64,000 bases of DNA from Camillea tinctor (taxonomy: Eukaryota > Ascomycota > Sordariomycetes > Xylariales > Xylariaceae): NCBI GenBank assembly GCA_022578605.1, contig MU394068.1:372001-436000 (forward strand), given 5' to 3'. Under the pieces are notes generated by a model, which saw only the letters and a list, made by a program, of their open reading frames with translations, did no database searches and was not told the origin of the DNA. Positions 26,788 through 36,809 of the stretch are shown here, piece after piece; within the stretch, counting starts at the first letter, position 1, and the number at the start of each line of letters is the position of its first letter. The translations under genes were made by a program, and so were the position numbers.

Positions 26788-28616
26788 ATGATATCTCTTC
26801 TTGTCCTACTCTTTGCCACCGTCCTCGTCCAGCATCATGTAATAGCGTTACAAGTCACGCCGGGGTCAACTTGTGCTGCTCTTTGTCTAGACAATCCGGA
26901 GTCGGACCCGCTGGATCCCGCCTCCTCGAATACCAGATCTAGCGATATCGTATGTAGCGACGAGGATTATGACTCTGTTAGTACCGGTATCAAGTACAAG
27001 AACTGCCTTGATTGCCTACAAAAGAGCAATGCAACCTCTGGAACTGAGAGTGATACCGCATGGTTCCTCTGTATGAACTATTGCCCTGTTTCCTGGAGAT
27101 TGAGCTGACACCACTCCACTAGATAATGTTCGATATTCCGTAGATGTTTGCCTATTTGGATTTCCAAACGTATCACAGGAAATATCCTCGCCATGTGATA
27201 TCGATTATGGATGCGCACCGTTGAAGAAAGCCCTGGAAACGGGGATTCTCAACTCGACAGCTGGTCAATATGAATACTGCACGGCAGATGGGGGGAGATT
27301 TACAGCTACCCAGCTCGACTCCTGCGTCCAGTGTTTCGCTTCGAGTTCGAACCAGGAATACATGGCTAACTGTAGGGCTTCTGCAAGACCCTTCATGATG
27401 TCTAGCTAATGCAGATATAGTCATCATCGCACTCCAGGCTGGTTGCCAACAAAAGCCACAACCGGGAACTCTGCTTGGCCTCAGCGGATCACTCTTTACG
27501 AGTTCGCTGGTCAATATCACCGATCCACCAGTACAGCAAACATCGGATGATAACAAGGATGACTCAGGAGTCATGACAACAGGGGCCATTGCCGGCATTG
27601 CTATTGGAGCAGCACTCCTATTCATTGGTGGCACGGCGCTATTTTGGGTTTACCATCGTAAACAAAAGCGATTGTATGGTGCCCCTATCGGATCGGACTA
27701 CGACCCTCGGAACGGCTGTCAGTCGATCACGCCACCCCTGATCGGTGCCTCTTACACCCGTGAGAACAAGCCACTGCCAGCCATGAGTGAGTACGAACTT
27801 CGAGCTCAACGGGCTTACGCGGATAATCCACAATACCATGACGCATTGGAGAAGGAGATTCAGCTGCGGCGGCCCAACTATGCTTACGACCCTAGCAACC
27901 CAGGGACTGGACCCGGAGGAGCTCTGCCTACGCATTTCGCATATGTACCCCAAGCTCACAGCCGTCAAGCCTCAGGGGATTCAGTGTTTTGGGCGAATCA
28001 GCCCGTCAGAACCAATAAGCCAGATTCATATGCGATGGAGATATACCTTAATTCAGTTGCGGATGCTACTGCAGCCCTACCACGTACGCCTCCCCAAGCA
28101 GCGACAGCCCGTGGACCTTCACCGCTACGTAACCCATCACCTCCGCGCAGTACCCAGATGTCTACCATGGGTATACAAGCACCACAAATCTCTCAGGCCC
28201 CTCAAGCCCCGCAAGTTTCCGAAGTTTCCTCTATGCCACTACTTAATATCCCTCCGCCTCCGCCTCCTCCACCCCAAGTGCCCTCCTTAAGCCTACCATC
28301 AGTGCCCCGGATACGCATACCCAAGAAGTACTCCCCGCCTAACATCGTAGTTGGCCGCGGGGTGCCGGTGGATAACGCATTGGGATTACAGCACCAAGAA
28401 CATCAGCCGGCCCAAGGTAGCCTTGCTACAGGCGTGGATATCAGCCAGCCTATCGTCAGCCACGAGCCGCGCTTCGGGGAAGGCTCCTGGGAGCGACGCA
28501 AGAAGGAGCCCCCTCCTCCGTTAATCATTCCGCAGGTTGCCCAGGACCGCAGGTCACCTCGATGGGTTGTAGAGGATGCTGGGGCCAACACTGGGACCAG
28601 TGGAATGTACGGATGA
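26788..28616 (+). CDS. Cys-rich type I membrane protein, paralog 3
   Basis: Three exons: 26788-27070, 27123-27371 and 27421-28616, giving 575 aa. A signal peptide (MISLLVLLFATVLVQHHVIA) leads into LQVTPGSTCAALC, closely matching LQVTPNSPCASFC of the paralog at the left edge. The Cys-rich ectodomain contains NCLDCLQ and SCVQCFASSSNQEYMANF and runs to a transmembrane helix (start GAIAGIAIGAALLFIGG). The cytoplasmic tail begins YHRKQKR and is very Pro-rich, with a run of about ten prolines near PPPPPPPPQVP. Both introns are phase 1, 52 and 49 nt, with CTGAC and CTAAT branch sites. Exon 2 is 249 nt, as in paralog 1. Function unknown. The polyproline tail could bind SH3 or profilin-type partners, which is inference. 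Confidence 0.87.
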
Positions 28617-30123
28617 AATAAAAAGGGGTGAAAGACTGGGGGATATTCATTCGTTAATGTGTATAATAACGCATGGGAAATGGCGTATCTTGATTTTTGG
28701 AAATAAAACATGATCTGTCGAAGCGATATAGAAGCTTAGGGTTACGGATTGGGAGTTCTCTAACATGCTTAGCGCATGGTCATGATCGATACGTATGGAA
28801 CAGGTCAGGTCATTTGTTAGCGAGTTATTATATGCATAATATTATCAAGCCTTCGTTACCTTTACATTCGAGATGAATCAATGGGTGTTGCTATTCATTC
28901 TACCACTTTACTAGAGTAAAGCATCCAAAATAATTCTATCCTACCTACCCATCCATGTGGATTAGAGGATTCCAGAAATTCTAGTCCTATACTGACTGCC
29001 TTTCACACCACTGTGTGACACTGAAGGATATCATCCCACCTACTAGGTTAATGGATTAATCTTCACACTGAGGCAATAATACACAAGCCATGATTCCCAA
29101 ATCCGTCACTATGCAGTTCCACAGCAGCTGTGTCCCGTCACCCCTCACTTCGTACTTGGATCCCTAATAACCATGCGATCTCTTATTCGTCTCGAGTCTC
29201 TATTCCAGACCGTCCTACGTTTGGCAAATCTTGCGTTTTGACAGGTAACAATAATATGCATGAGCAAACTTGACGGCATGATCTATCATATGCGTATTGC
29301 TGCAGGAGTGGCGAATACGTAGGTAACTGAGAGTTCACAAATCGGCAACAACTCTCTAGTGATGCTGTTAATACAGCGAGGCGAGGCGGATGGCAGATGT
29401 AGGTGCCCGGGGCACGGATCGTGACCGCAATAACGCGTACATCCGCCTTGGTATGTATCAGGTTTCTAGAAAGAAACCCTATCTCTATCATCTACCTGCA
29501 TACCTATCGAGGAGTCCAGATCTCCATATCCCCCAAATCGACCCACTCCAGCTAGATCGAACCTGCGGGGAGCCGAGTGACCGCCCATATTCTCCAATAA
29601 GGGAGAGGGTGAGGGCGGGATCGTGCCTATATCGAGAAATAAATGTGCTCTGCAAGTGGCCTTTCCCTTTCTCCAACGATGCAGGATCTAAGCAAACATC
29701 AAAGACTGCATGCGAGTGATACGGGGCTGGGATCTTTAGGATTGCCACAGTCCTACGGTCCACACATCACCAAGCAACCTAGGGTAGATGTAAGAACCCG
29801 CGTAGTCGTGACAGAATATAGGAGTCATTATCAGGAGATGCCGATGCTTAGGCTCCTGTTAGGCATCAGCGAGGCTAGTGGGTTTCTGCATTTACGAGGT
29901 TATCACGGTTACTCACTGGTATTCATCGATGATGCTTACTAGCTAATACCGACAGATGCGTCGATGATGAGGCAGGGAGCGAACAACATCCTCTATAAAA
30001 GGCCCAAGTAACCAGAGCTTTTAGCAATACCCAAAGTGTCCTCCAGAGACAAACACTCTTCACCACGTTCCTTAAACCACACTCGTTCGTTACCTTCCCA
30101 CCTCCCACCCCAACCAACCAACC
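28617..30123. other. Intergenic, no supported gene
   Basis: Short overlapping frames only. The right end is the promoter of the secreted-protein gene at 30124 and contains a TATA box. Confidence 0.5.
29994..30001 (+). promoter_or_regulatory. TATA box of the two-domain secreted protein gene
   Basis: TATAAAAG lies 123 bases upstream of the ATG at 30124, followed by a pyrimidine-rich leader, as usual for strongly expressed fungal secreted-protein genes. Confidence 0.55.
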
Positions 30124-31103
30124 ATGCATCCCCTCATCCCCCTTTTCCTCCTCTTCTCCCTCGTCTCCGCCTCCCCCGCCACAACCTGGACCGCGCACAA
30201 CGTCCACCGCTCCAAGAACCCCGACCAAACAGTCTGCACCTGGCACCTCGAGATCACCACCCCATCCTCCAACACCACGTGCCACTTCGACGTGCACTCC
30301 CCATCCGGCACCGACTGCGGCCTGCAGTCCCTAGGCGACCGTAACACGTGCATGGGTGCCATGCAATCAGCAGGGGGGGAAGCCGGCGAGATGGACTCCC
30401 CCCTCATCGTCGGCGGCGGGCACAGCGACCAAGGCTTCGTGGTCGTGGTCGCCGTCGACGAGGACCGCGGGACGCAGGCGTACTTCGGGTTCGCGGACAC
30501 GGACCTCGACGGCGCGGTGGCGATCCCGGCACAAGCGGCGTCCGTGTACCCCGTCAACAACGGCGGCAATACGAGACGCACAGCTACTGGGGAGGATATG
30601 GTGTGGTCCGTGTCCGACATGTATAGACGTACGTACCCTTATCCCTTAGTCCCTTTCCCTTATTCAATTCTCGAGTGAACATCCAAGAACATACCTGCCT
30701 AACCACTCCCAATAGACACCGACCCCGCCATCAACGCCGTAAATATCAGCTTCTTCATCCTCGAAGGCGACAACCCCGAGCTCACCCCCTGTGAGCTGAA
30801 CCTCGCTGCCCCCGAGGGCGCAGACCTAGCCACCTGGCAGTGGTACGACCAGCAGTGCGAGGGCAGCGACTACTACGCCTCCTGGGGCTACATGAACGCT
30901 GCAGACGCGGGGATCATGACGCTGGTGAAGTAGGTCTACTCTCTCCTTTCGATACCTGCCGCTAGGAGTAGATAAGATACTGACTAACGAACTATAGCCC
31001 AGCGAGAGATAGCAATGCCTATTTTGGCTTTGCTAATATCAACTCGGTTGAGAGTCTTGGGTCTGCAGGGCCGAATCCTGTCTCCCCATGTAACTGTGGC
31101 TAG
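30124..31103 (+). CDS. Secreted protein with an internally duplicated domain
   Basis: Three exons: 30124-30628, 30716-30929 and 30998-31103, giving 274 aa. The signal peptide is MHPLIPLFLLFSLVSASPA and no membrane segment or GPI signal follows, so the protein should be extracellular. I do not recognise the family. The sequence shows an internal duplication. Residues about 37-129 contain VCTWHLEI, CHFDVHS and TQAYFGFADTD. Residues about 177-255 contain VNISFFILEG, CELNLAA and SNAYFGFANIN in the same order. A single copy of the same domain occurs in the protein at 33821. Several Cys residues suggest disulphides. The second intron has a CTAAC branch site, and the three exons sum to a whole number of codons. 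It may be an effector or wall-associated protein, which is inference. It has a strong TATA box upstream. Confidence 0.82.
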
Positions 31104-31457
31104 AGATAGATGGGTTAATCTGTTGGGAGGTGGATAGTCTGTTACATCTTGTCTTTGAATACCTTTCCTTCTTAATGTTTCGAATCATAAGTGAGTTTTA
31201 GACTGATACACGGTTAATAAGTCAGCACACGGTCAATAGGTTAATAAGTCAGTACAAGGTCAATAAGTCAGTACCCGGGCAAAAAGTCAGTACATTTTTA
31301 CAGCAATGGATATCCTTTCGTTTATTTAGTAGCGGAGTTAGATAGTTACCTTTCACAGCATTAAACAATGCGAGACCATAGAAAACACAATAAAATTTCC
31401 ATGCTGTCAATTAACCATTATATTCGTTGTGTTAAAAGCTATGAATAAAGCTGCTCT
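31104..31457. other. Convergent intergenic space
   Basis: 3' flanks of the secreted-protein gene and of the derlin gene. It holds the short tandem repeat and otherwise nothing recognisable. Confidence 0.5.
31213..31293. repeat. Degenerate tandem repeat, four copies of a 19-28 bp unit
   Basis: The core AAGTCAG recurs at 31219, 31247, 31265 and 31284 within a unit of the form AATAAGTCAGTACNNGGTC. It lies about 110 bases beyond the stop codon of the duplicated-domain secreted protein. Confidence 0.8.
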
Positions 31458-32765
31458 CTAACCTAGGCGTCTGCCAGGTCCCTTGGTTCTCCACGAGTCT
31501 GGCAGAGGGCCGCTTCCCTCTCCTCCGCTCTTCGGAGGGGCGTACGATGTTCCATAAGAGGTATGGCGCGTTCTTGGGGTGCTTATGATCCACGAGAGGA
31601 ACCACGGAGTCGGGGCCAGATTGGGCCCACTCCCGAACTCGGGGTATATGCGGGTCAAGAAGTCGTGTAGATGAGCGGCAAGTATACCGGTCAATCCCAC
31701 CTGGAAGGAGTCCCAGCCTGTGAATAGTAGCTGAGCTAGCAGCATACACCAGGGCATGAGTTGGGCTGGGACGGTGATGATGTAAAAATGCGCCTGCATC
31801 CCTCTAGCATCTTGATTCGCGGTATAGCAGAGCGCAATGAGTAGGGCGTGCAAGTACAGCAATGCCCCAGTCCATATCTGGTTGAGGAACTAATGGCTTG
31901 GTTAGCATCATGTTCGTTGTACTCGCTACGGCGATGATGAGACGTATAACATATACGTATATAACAAAGGACTAAACCAAAGCAAGGAAGATGATGAAAG
32001 GATGTAGGGCGCTACCCATAACCCGAGTGAATAGTCAAAAGACCTCACGCGAGTAGTCGAATAGACATCCCACCATGCCCACACTGCGGACCGCCCCTAA
32101 AAGAGGTATGCGAATGACGGGACGGCCGCAGTGCAGGGGTAATCTTCCTCAGTTCCAGGAACCGCGATAGCTGTAGGAGCAGTTTCACTATGCGGGCAGA
32201 TATATGAGGTGCTTGGGGGGCAGTGGTAGGTGGAAAAGAAGAAAACAAGGGAAAATAAGAGCAGAAAGAGTAAGGAGTAGGACCTACAGTAATGGTGCCG
32301 CCGACGAATATCAGATACCATATTAGGTCTTCCTTCTTCATGAACTTGGAGGTATTCCGCTCTAGCTGACTGAGATAGGTGTAGACTGTAGACATAGCTG
32401 GTTAGTTGACGCCCTCAAACATGTTGTCATAGGTGTAGTCCATACCGAAATAGGTATCGAAGAGCACGCCCAAGTCTTTCGACGTTATGAGGAAGCTCGT
32501 CACGAATCGGTGGATGCCGGGAGGGAACTTCATGAGGAACGAGTAGTGGAAGACGAATCCATAGATGTTCAGCATGCCCGTGTACACGCCGAGAGAAGCG
32601 ACAAACACGACCGTTGCGACCGTCCTGTCGAGGTGACGTTAGCAAACTAATACACATACACATACACATACCGGCGCATACCGGCGCATACCGGATAGAT
32701 GTAAGGTGGATGGCTTACCTCGCGATGGGAGGAGCGGACATGTAGTAGCTCACGACATCCGACAT
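31458..32765 (-). CDS. Derlin / Der1-like ER membrane protein
   Basis: Four exons: 32765-32719, 32624-32446, 32385-32288 and 31889-31458, giving 251 aa. Derlins are multi-spanning rhomboid-like pseudoproteases that help export misfolded proteins from the ER during ERAD. The N-terminus MSDVVSYYMSAPPIAR is followed by several membrane helices, with QLERNTSKFMKKEDLIWYL, then FLNQIWTGALLYLHALLIAL, and the conserved GILAAHLHDFLTRIYPEFG block near the end. The last intron is unusually long (398 nt), but the frame and the family alignment (IFVGGTIT to FLNQIWTG) run straight across it. Intron 1 contains a small tandem repeat. The C-terminus is short and basic, so a Cdc48-binding SHP box as in Dfm1 is not evident. 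The gene lies between two paralogous secreted-protein genes. Confidence 0.9.
32651..32691. repeat. Tandem repeats inside derlin intron 1
   Basis: Three CATACA units followed by CGCATACCGG repeated between 32667 and 32691, entirely within the 94-nt first intron. Confidence 0.7.
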
Positions 32766-33820
32766 CTTGGTGACGGTTGGCTAGTTGCTGTAATAGAACT
32801 AAGCTACCAGGAAAATGTATCGAATCTTGTATAGTAAACAAACAAGAAGACGATGGGAAAGATGGCGATATGAGGAAGAAGAAGAATAATAATAAACGAG
32901 GCAACGAGGCAACGCCCACAAAGCGCAAGGCTCGGGAATGACACGTTTGCTCGGTTCAATGAGGAATGAGCTTTCAAACTAGGCTTAATTGTGGCACAGT
33001 AGGCAAGCAGGTAGCCAACCGCGATCCGAATCGCATGTTGGTTGGCCAATTACCCGGGAGAAGGGGTCTTCGGTGTGGTGTGGTGTGGTGTGTGGTAAAA
33101 TTGAAGGGGGTGAGGAAGAAGAAAGGAAGGAAAAAGAAATGCGGAAGGATTTTTTATGGTGGAGGATTTTGGTTTCGTGTCAATTTCAAAGCGAAGAAAA
33201 TATTACTTTAGTACCTACCTAGTTGTAGTGGGGTTCTGCCTAAGCCACACAAGTCATAGTGGCGTTAGCTATCGTGGCTTGGTAAGCAACCTTCTACCTA
33301 GGTTAAATCTTATAACATGATAGCGACCTCTACCTAGTCCTAGGTTAGATAAACACCTAAATCTAGCTATAAAAGGAAAATCAAGATTATTGTATAGTAA
33401 TGTTAGCCAAGTTCATTTCAACCTTTTCATAGTCCATGCAGAGGTTGTCTAGGTAGTAGATATGTTACATCGAAGAGAGTTTCCATCTCATGCTAGTACC
33501 CCTTTACCCCCTATTCGCGTATGCGACTTGCCATACTTCAACAACATGCCATAGATTTGCAGTATAGCCGTCACAGCAAACACGCGGCTTCTTGCGGTTG
33601 CCGAAGCGAAGAGTAACGTGGTCCTCGTCGAAGGCATATGGGTAAGTAGATATTGGGGTTTGGGGAGGGGGGGAGGGGAGGGGGGACATGAGATATTGAT
33701 AGACAGTATAAAGTCCCTAGCTATTATTCGTGGTCTAAAAGGAACCATCTACTTTACTAAACCAACATTCTCTTTCTACCTCTCCATACTCTTATATACA
33801 AATTAATATACACGAACACG
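32766..33820. other. Divergent intergenic region between derlin and secreted protein
   Basis: Shared promoter space for the leftward derlin gene and the rightward gene at 33821. It has a GGTGT pentanucleotide run at about 33071-33090, an ACCTAGGT palindrome at 33296 and a G-rich tract at 33655-33685. No gene seen. Confidence 0.5.
33655..33685 (+). promoter_or_regulatory. G-rich tract with quadruplex potential
   Basis: Five runs of at least four G residues are separated by 1-3 bases, 136-166 bases upstream of the ATG at 33821. The spacing fits the general G-quadruplex rule (four G-runs with short loops). A regulatory effect is inference. Confidence 0.45.
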
Positions 33821-34333
33821 ATGCTAGCCCTTCGCACTCTCGCAGCATGGTTCCTCGCCCGTGAGCCCGCAGATATTGGCCACAAGTTCATGAGAGTAGG
33901 TAACTGGTCTCTCTTCGACAGCAGCATCAACTGCGGCCCCATGTCCTGCGACTACGCGTTCAACCTCTTCGAGGACGAGCAGCTCCGGACCTACGCCTGC
34001 GACTTCACTGTCCACTCCCACGAGGTGCCCCCGGACCAGACGCACTTCGAGGCCGCGGTCTGCCACGGCGCCGCCGACACCCACCGCGTCAACGGCGCCT
34101 GGGCGTCAAATCACTCCATCGTACTGTGCTTCACGAACATCGAAGAAGAGGTCTCGGCCTGGTTCGGTTTCGACGACTGGGAGATCGCGGGTGGTATCGA
34201 GGCCCCCAATAAGACGAGCCCGGCCTATACTATTGGTGACTTTGGAAACGGGGACGAGATGGAAAATGAGAACGAGAAAAGGAGCACGGATGAGAGTTAC
34301 GATAGTCCATCGCAGCAAATAATCTTGGTGTAA
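33821..34333 (+). CDS. Small secreted protein, single-domain relative of the 30124 protein
   Basis: Single exon, 170 aa, family not recognised. The N-terminus MLALRTLAAWFLA is a short, weak signal peptide. The core at residues about 43-120 has SCDYAFNLFE, ACDFTVHS, ASNHSIVLCF and SAWFGFDD. These match in order the CTWHLEI / CHFDVHS / AYFGF elements of both repeats in the protein at 30124. The C-terminus is acidic and rich in Glu, Asn and Ser, without a GPI signal. The two genes lie 2.7 kb apart on the same strand with the derlin gene between them, which suggests local duplication. The weak signal peptide leaves the start or a missed upstream exon uncertain. Confidence 0.7.
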   Translation: MLALRTLAAWFLAREPADIGHKFMRVGNWSLFDSSINCGPMSCDYAFNLFEDEQLRTYACDFTVHSHEVPPDQTHFEAAVCHGAADTHRVNGAWASNHSIVLCFTNIEEEVSAWFGFDDWEIAGGIEAPNKTSPAYTIGDFGNGDEMENENEKRSTDESYDSPSQQIILV

Positions 34334-34878
34334 TCTCTACTTTGGAAGATATTTTGAGTATTTTAACACTCGTTTATTTACACTCTTCCATTCAGATGTT
34401 CCATGATGAAGGGACGAGTGGCGAAAAGAAGATGGGATATCTACCCAAGTTAGTTCAACTGGTTCAACAATCAGGTTTCAATCATAGGAACTGAGGAATA
34501 TCAATATATTACCTGAGTGTCTCCAATTGTGTTTATTGCATCGTGTTACTTTATCTCATTTTTTGCTTGTGTATGGACTTACATGATGTAGTATCGTAGG
34601 TTAAATAAATAAAACCGTGTAAGTCAAGATTTCTACTTTAGGACCTGGCAGCTGTACGCTAGACCTCGACGTGATGATGCCAGTTGATGGCAGGCCGGTA
34701 ACTTGCAAATTGGCTAAAGGTTAGCTTATGTACTACGGTTAACAAATTCCTGCCAACATCGACCGCCAAATTTCCAACTCATAAAGTCCGTTTCGACTCC
34801 AACTTACCTATCCTACAACGGGCCATTGAGTCATTTCTTCCTCCTCGTCGGGCCTAGGAAAGCCCCAGAGCCTTTATC
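34334..34878. other. Intergenic, promoter of ornithine acetyltransferase
   Basis: No gene seen. The right half should be the promoter of the gene at 34879. Confidence 0.5.
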
Positions 34879-36426
34879 ATGGCCTTCCAAGCTTCGTGGC
34901 AGCGGGCTTCGAGTCAATTGGCCAAACGAGGCATCTCGCTGGCTTCTAAAGGGTCCGGAGCACGCTCCTACTCAGCTCCGGTCAACGGAAGTATTCCCGC
35001 CGCTAAGAAGAAATACGTCCCGACCAGCGGCACATACCCCAAGGGCTTCAAGGTCTCCGGTACCCTCGTAGGGGTGAAGCCGAGCAATAAGACCAAACCA
35101 GACCTGGCCTTCATTACTTCGGAAACGCCATGTGCTGCCGCCGCGGTTTTCACCAAGAACAAGTTCCAGGCTGCGCCTGTCACTTTTAGCCGCGCATTGC
35201 TCCAGGAGCAGAAGAATGATGGACTTCAGGGTGTCCTCATCAACTCGGGTTGTGCCAATGCAGTAACGGGCAAGGGCGGTCTCGAAGATGCGGAGGCCAT
35301 GGCCAAGGAGGCTGACAAGTCACTGAAGGCGGAGAAGGCCACCATCGTCATGAGTACTGGGGTCATCGGGCAAAGGTTATTATATACAGCCCTCACAATA
35401 TGCTAGAAAATCCAATCAAGTAGTTTTTTTTACTAATAGATGGATAGGCTCCCCATCAAGAAGATTCTTGACAAAGTCCCCGAGGCGCACCGGGGTCTCG
35501 GTGATTCGCACAAGCACTGGATGACCTGCGCCACGGCCATATGCACAACTGACACATTCCCCAAGCTAATATCTAAGACGTTTACCCTACCTTCCTCACC
35601 CTCGATCGAGTACCGCATTGCTGGTATGACGAAGGGTGCTGGCATGATTCACCCGAACATGGCCACGCTGTTGGGTGTCATTGCGACGGATGCACCTATC
35701 GCGCCTGCTGTTATGCCTGCTGTACTCAAGCACGCAGTCGACAGATCATTCAATAGTATTACCATCGACGGAGACACATCCACGAACGACACCGTGGCTT
35801 TGCTAGCTAACGGAGCCGCTGGTGGCCAGGAGATCACATCCGAGAGCTCGGCCGACTTCAAGGCCTTCCAGGCAGTTCTCACCGAGTTCGCAACCGACCT
35901 TGCTAAGCTGATCGTCAGAGATGGCGAAGGCGCCACCAAATTTGTCACGATTCGGGTGGTCGAATCGTCAAGCGAGAAAGGGGCACGGACGATAGCCAGC
36001 ACCATTGCCAGATCGCCCCTCGTCAAGACAGCACTTTACGGCAAGGACGCTAACTGGGGCCGCATCCTCTGCGCGACCGGCTATTCGTTGATCACGGAGC
36101 CCGGATCGCCTATCAACGACGTGGCCGAGATCATACCGGAGAAGACCAACGTCTCGTTTATTCCGACCGATGGTAGCCCGGAATTGAAGCTGCTGGTGAA
36201 CGGCGAGCCCGAGTTGGTCAATGAGGCCCGAGCAGCGGAGATCCTGGAACTGGAGGACCTCGAAATCCTAGTGAGGCTAGGAACTGGTGACAAGGAGGCT
36301 ACGTATTGGACTTGCGACTACAGCCATGAGTACATGTAAGTGCAAGAAAGGATAGCCCACGCTGCTTTTAGATTTTGATAGCTAACAACAGACTGCAGAA
36401 CGATTAATGGGGACTACCGAACATAA
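34879..36426 (+). CDS. ARG7: Arginine biosynthesis bifunctional ornithine acetyltransferase (ArgJ type), mitochondrial
   Basis: Three exons: 34879-35375, 35448-36335 and 36399-36426, giving 470 aa. The enzyme moves the acetyl group from N-acetylornithine to glutamate in the cyclic arginine pathway. Some members also use acetyl-CoA to make N-acetylglutamate. The first 30 or so residues are basic and Ser/Ala-rich ([18 protein letters not shown]), a mitochondrial presequence. Family landmarks are [29 protein letters not shown] across intron 1, and [18 protein letters not shown]. Self-cleavage before Thr239 in NMATLL creates the two subunits and exposes the nucleophile. The frame seems to stop at 36338, but a 63-nt intron with a CTAAC branch site leads to a 28-nt last exon encoding TINGDYRT, the conserved family C-terminus. 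A model ending at 36338 would lose it. Confidence 0.95.
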
Positions 36427-36809
36427 AATAATGGCGGAAGGGATAGAAGTAAATACTTGATTGTTTTTCTTGACGATGTAGCCGGGCACTAGCGAAAGTG
36501 ATATAGTAGTTAGACGAATATAACTCATGAAGCATGAAGGATTGGATCAAAGTATACCTCTACCCATAGTATTGCATATGCATTTAAGGAAAAGAGAACC
36601 TGCCTTGGAAGCTTCCACTGTGCAACAAGAAAAGGGGGGCAAGCTTTAAGCTTTATCGACGCCTTCCCTAACTTGGACTAGCGCACTAGACGCGGTCCTC
36701 TTAGCAACCAAACACGCGTAAAGTGATTTTTGAATTGAACTTGAGCTTAGCCAGCTACATCACCTACCCCAGACCTCGTCAAATCTACAGCATAGAAAAA
36801 AGACAAAAA
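36427..36809. other. Intergenic, RFC4 promoter
   Basis: No gene seen. The 5' flank of the gene at 36810 ends in an A-rich leader directly before the ATG. Confidence 0.5.
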
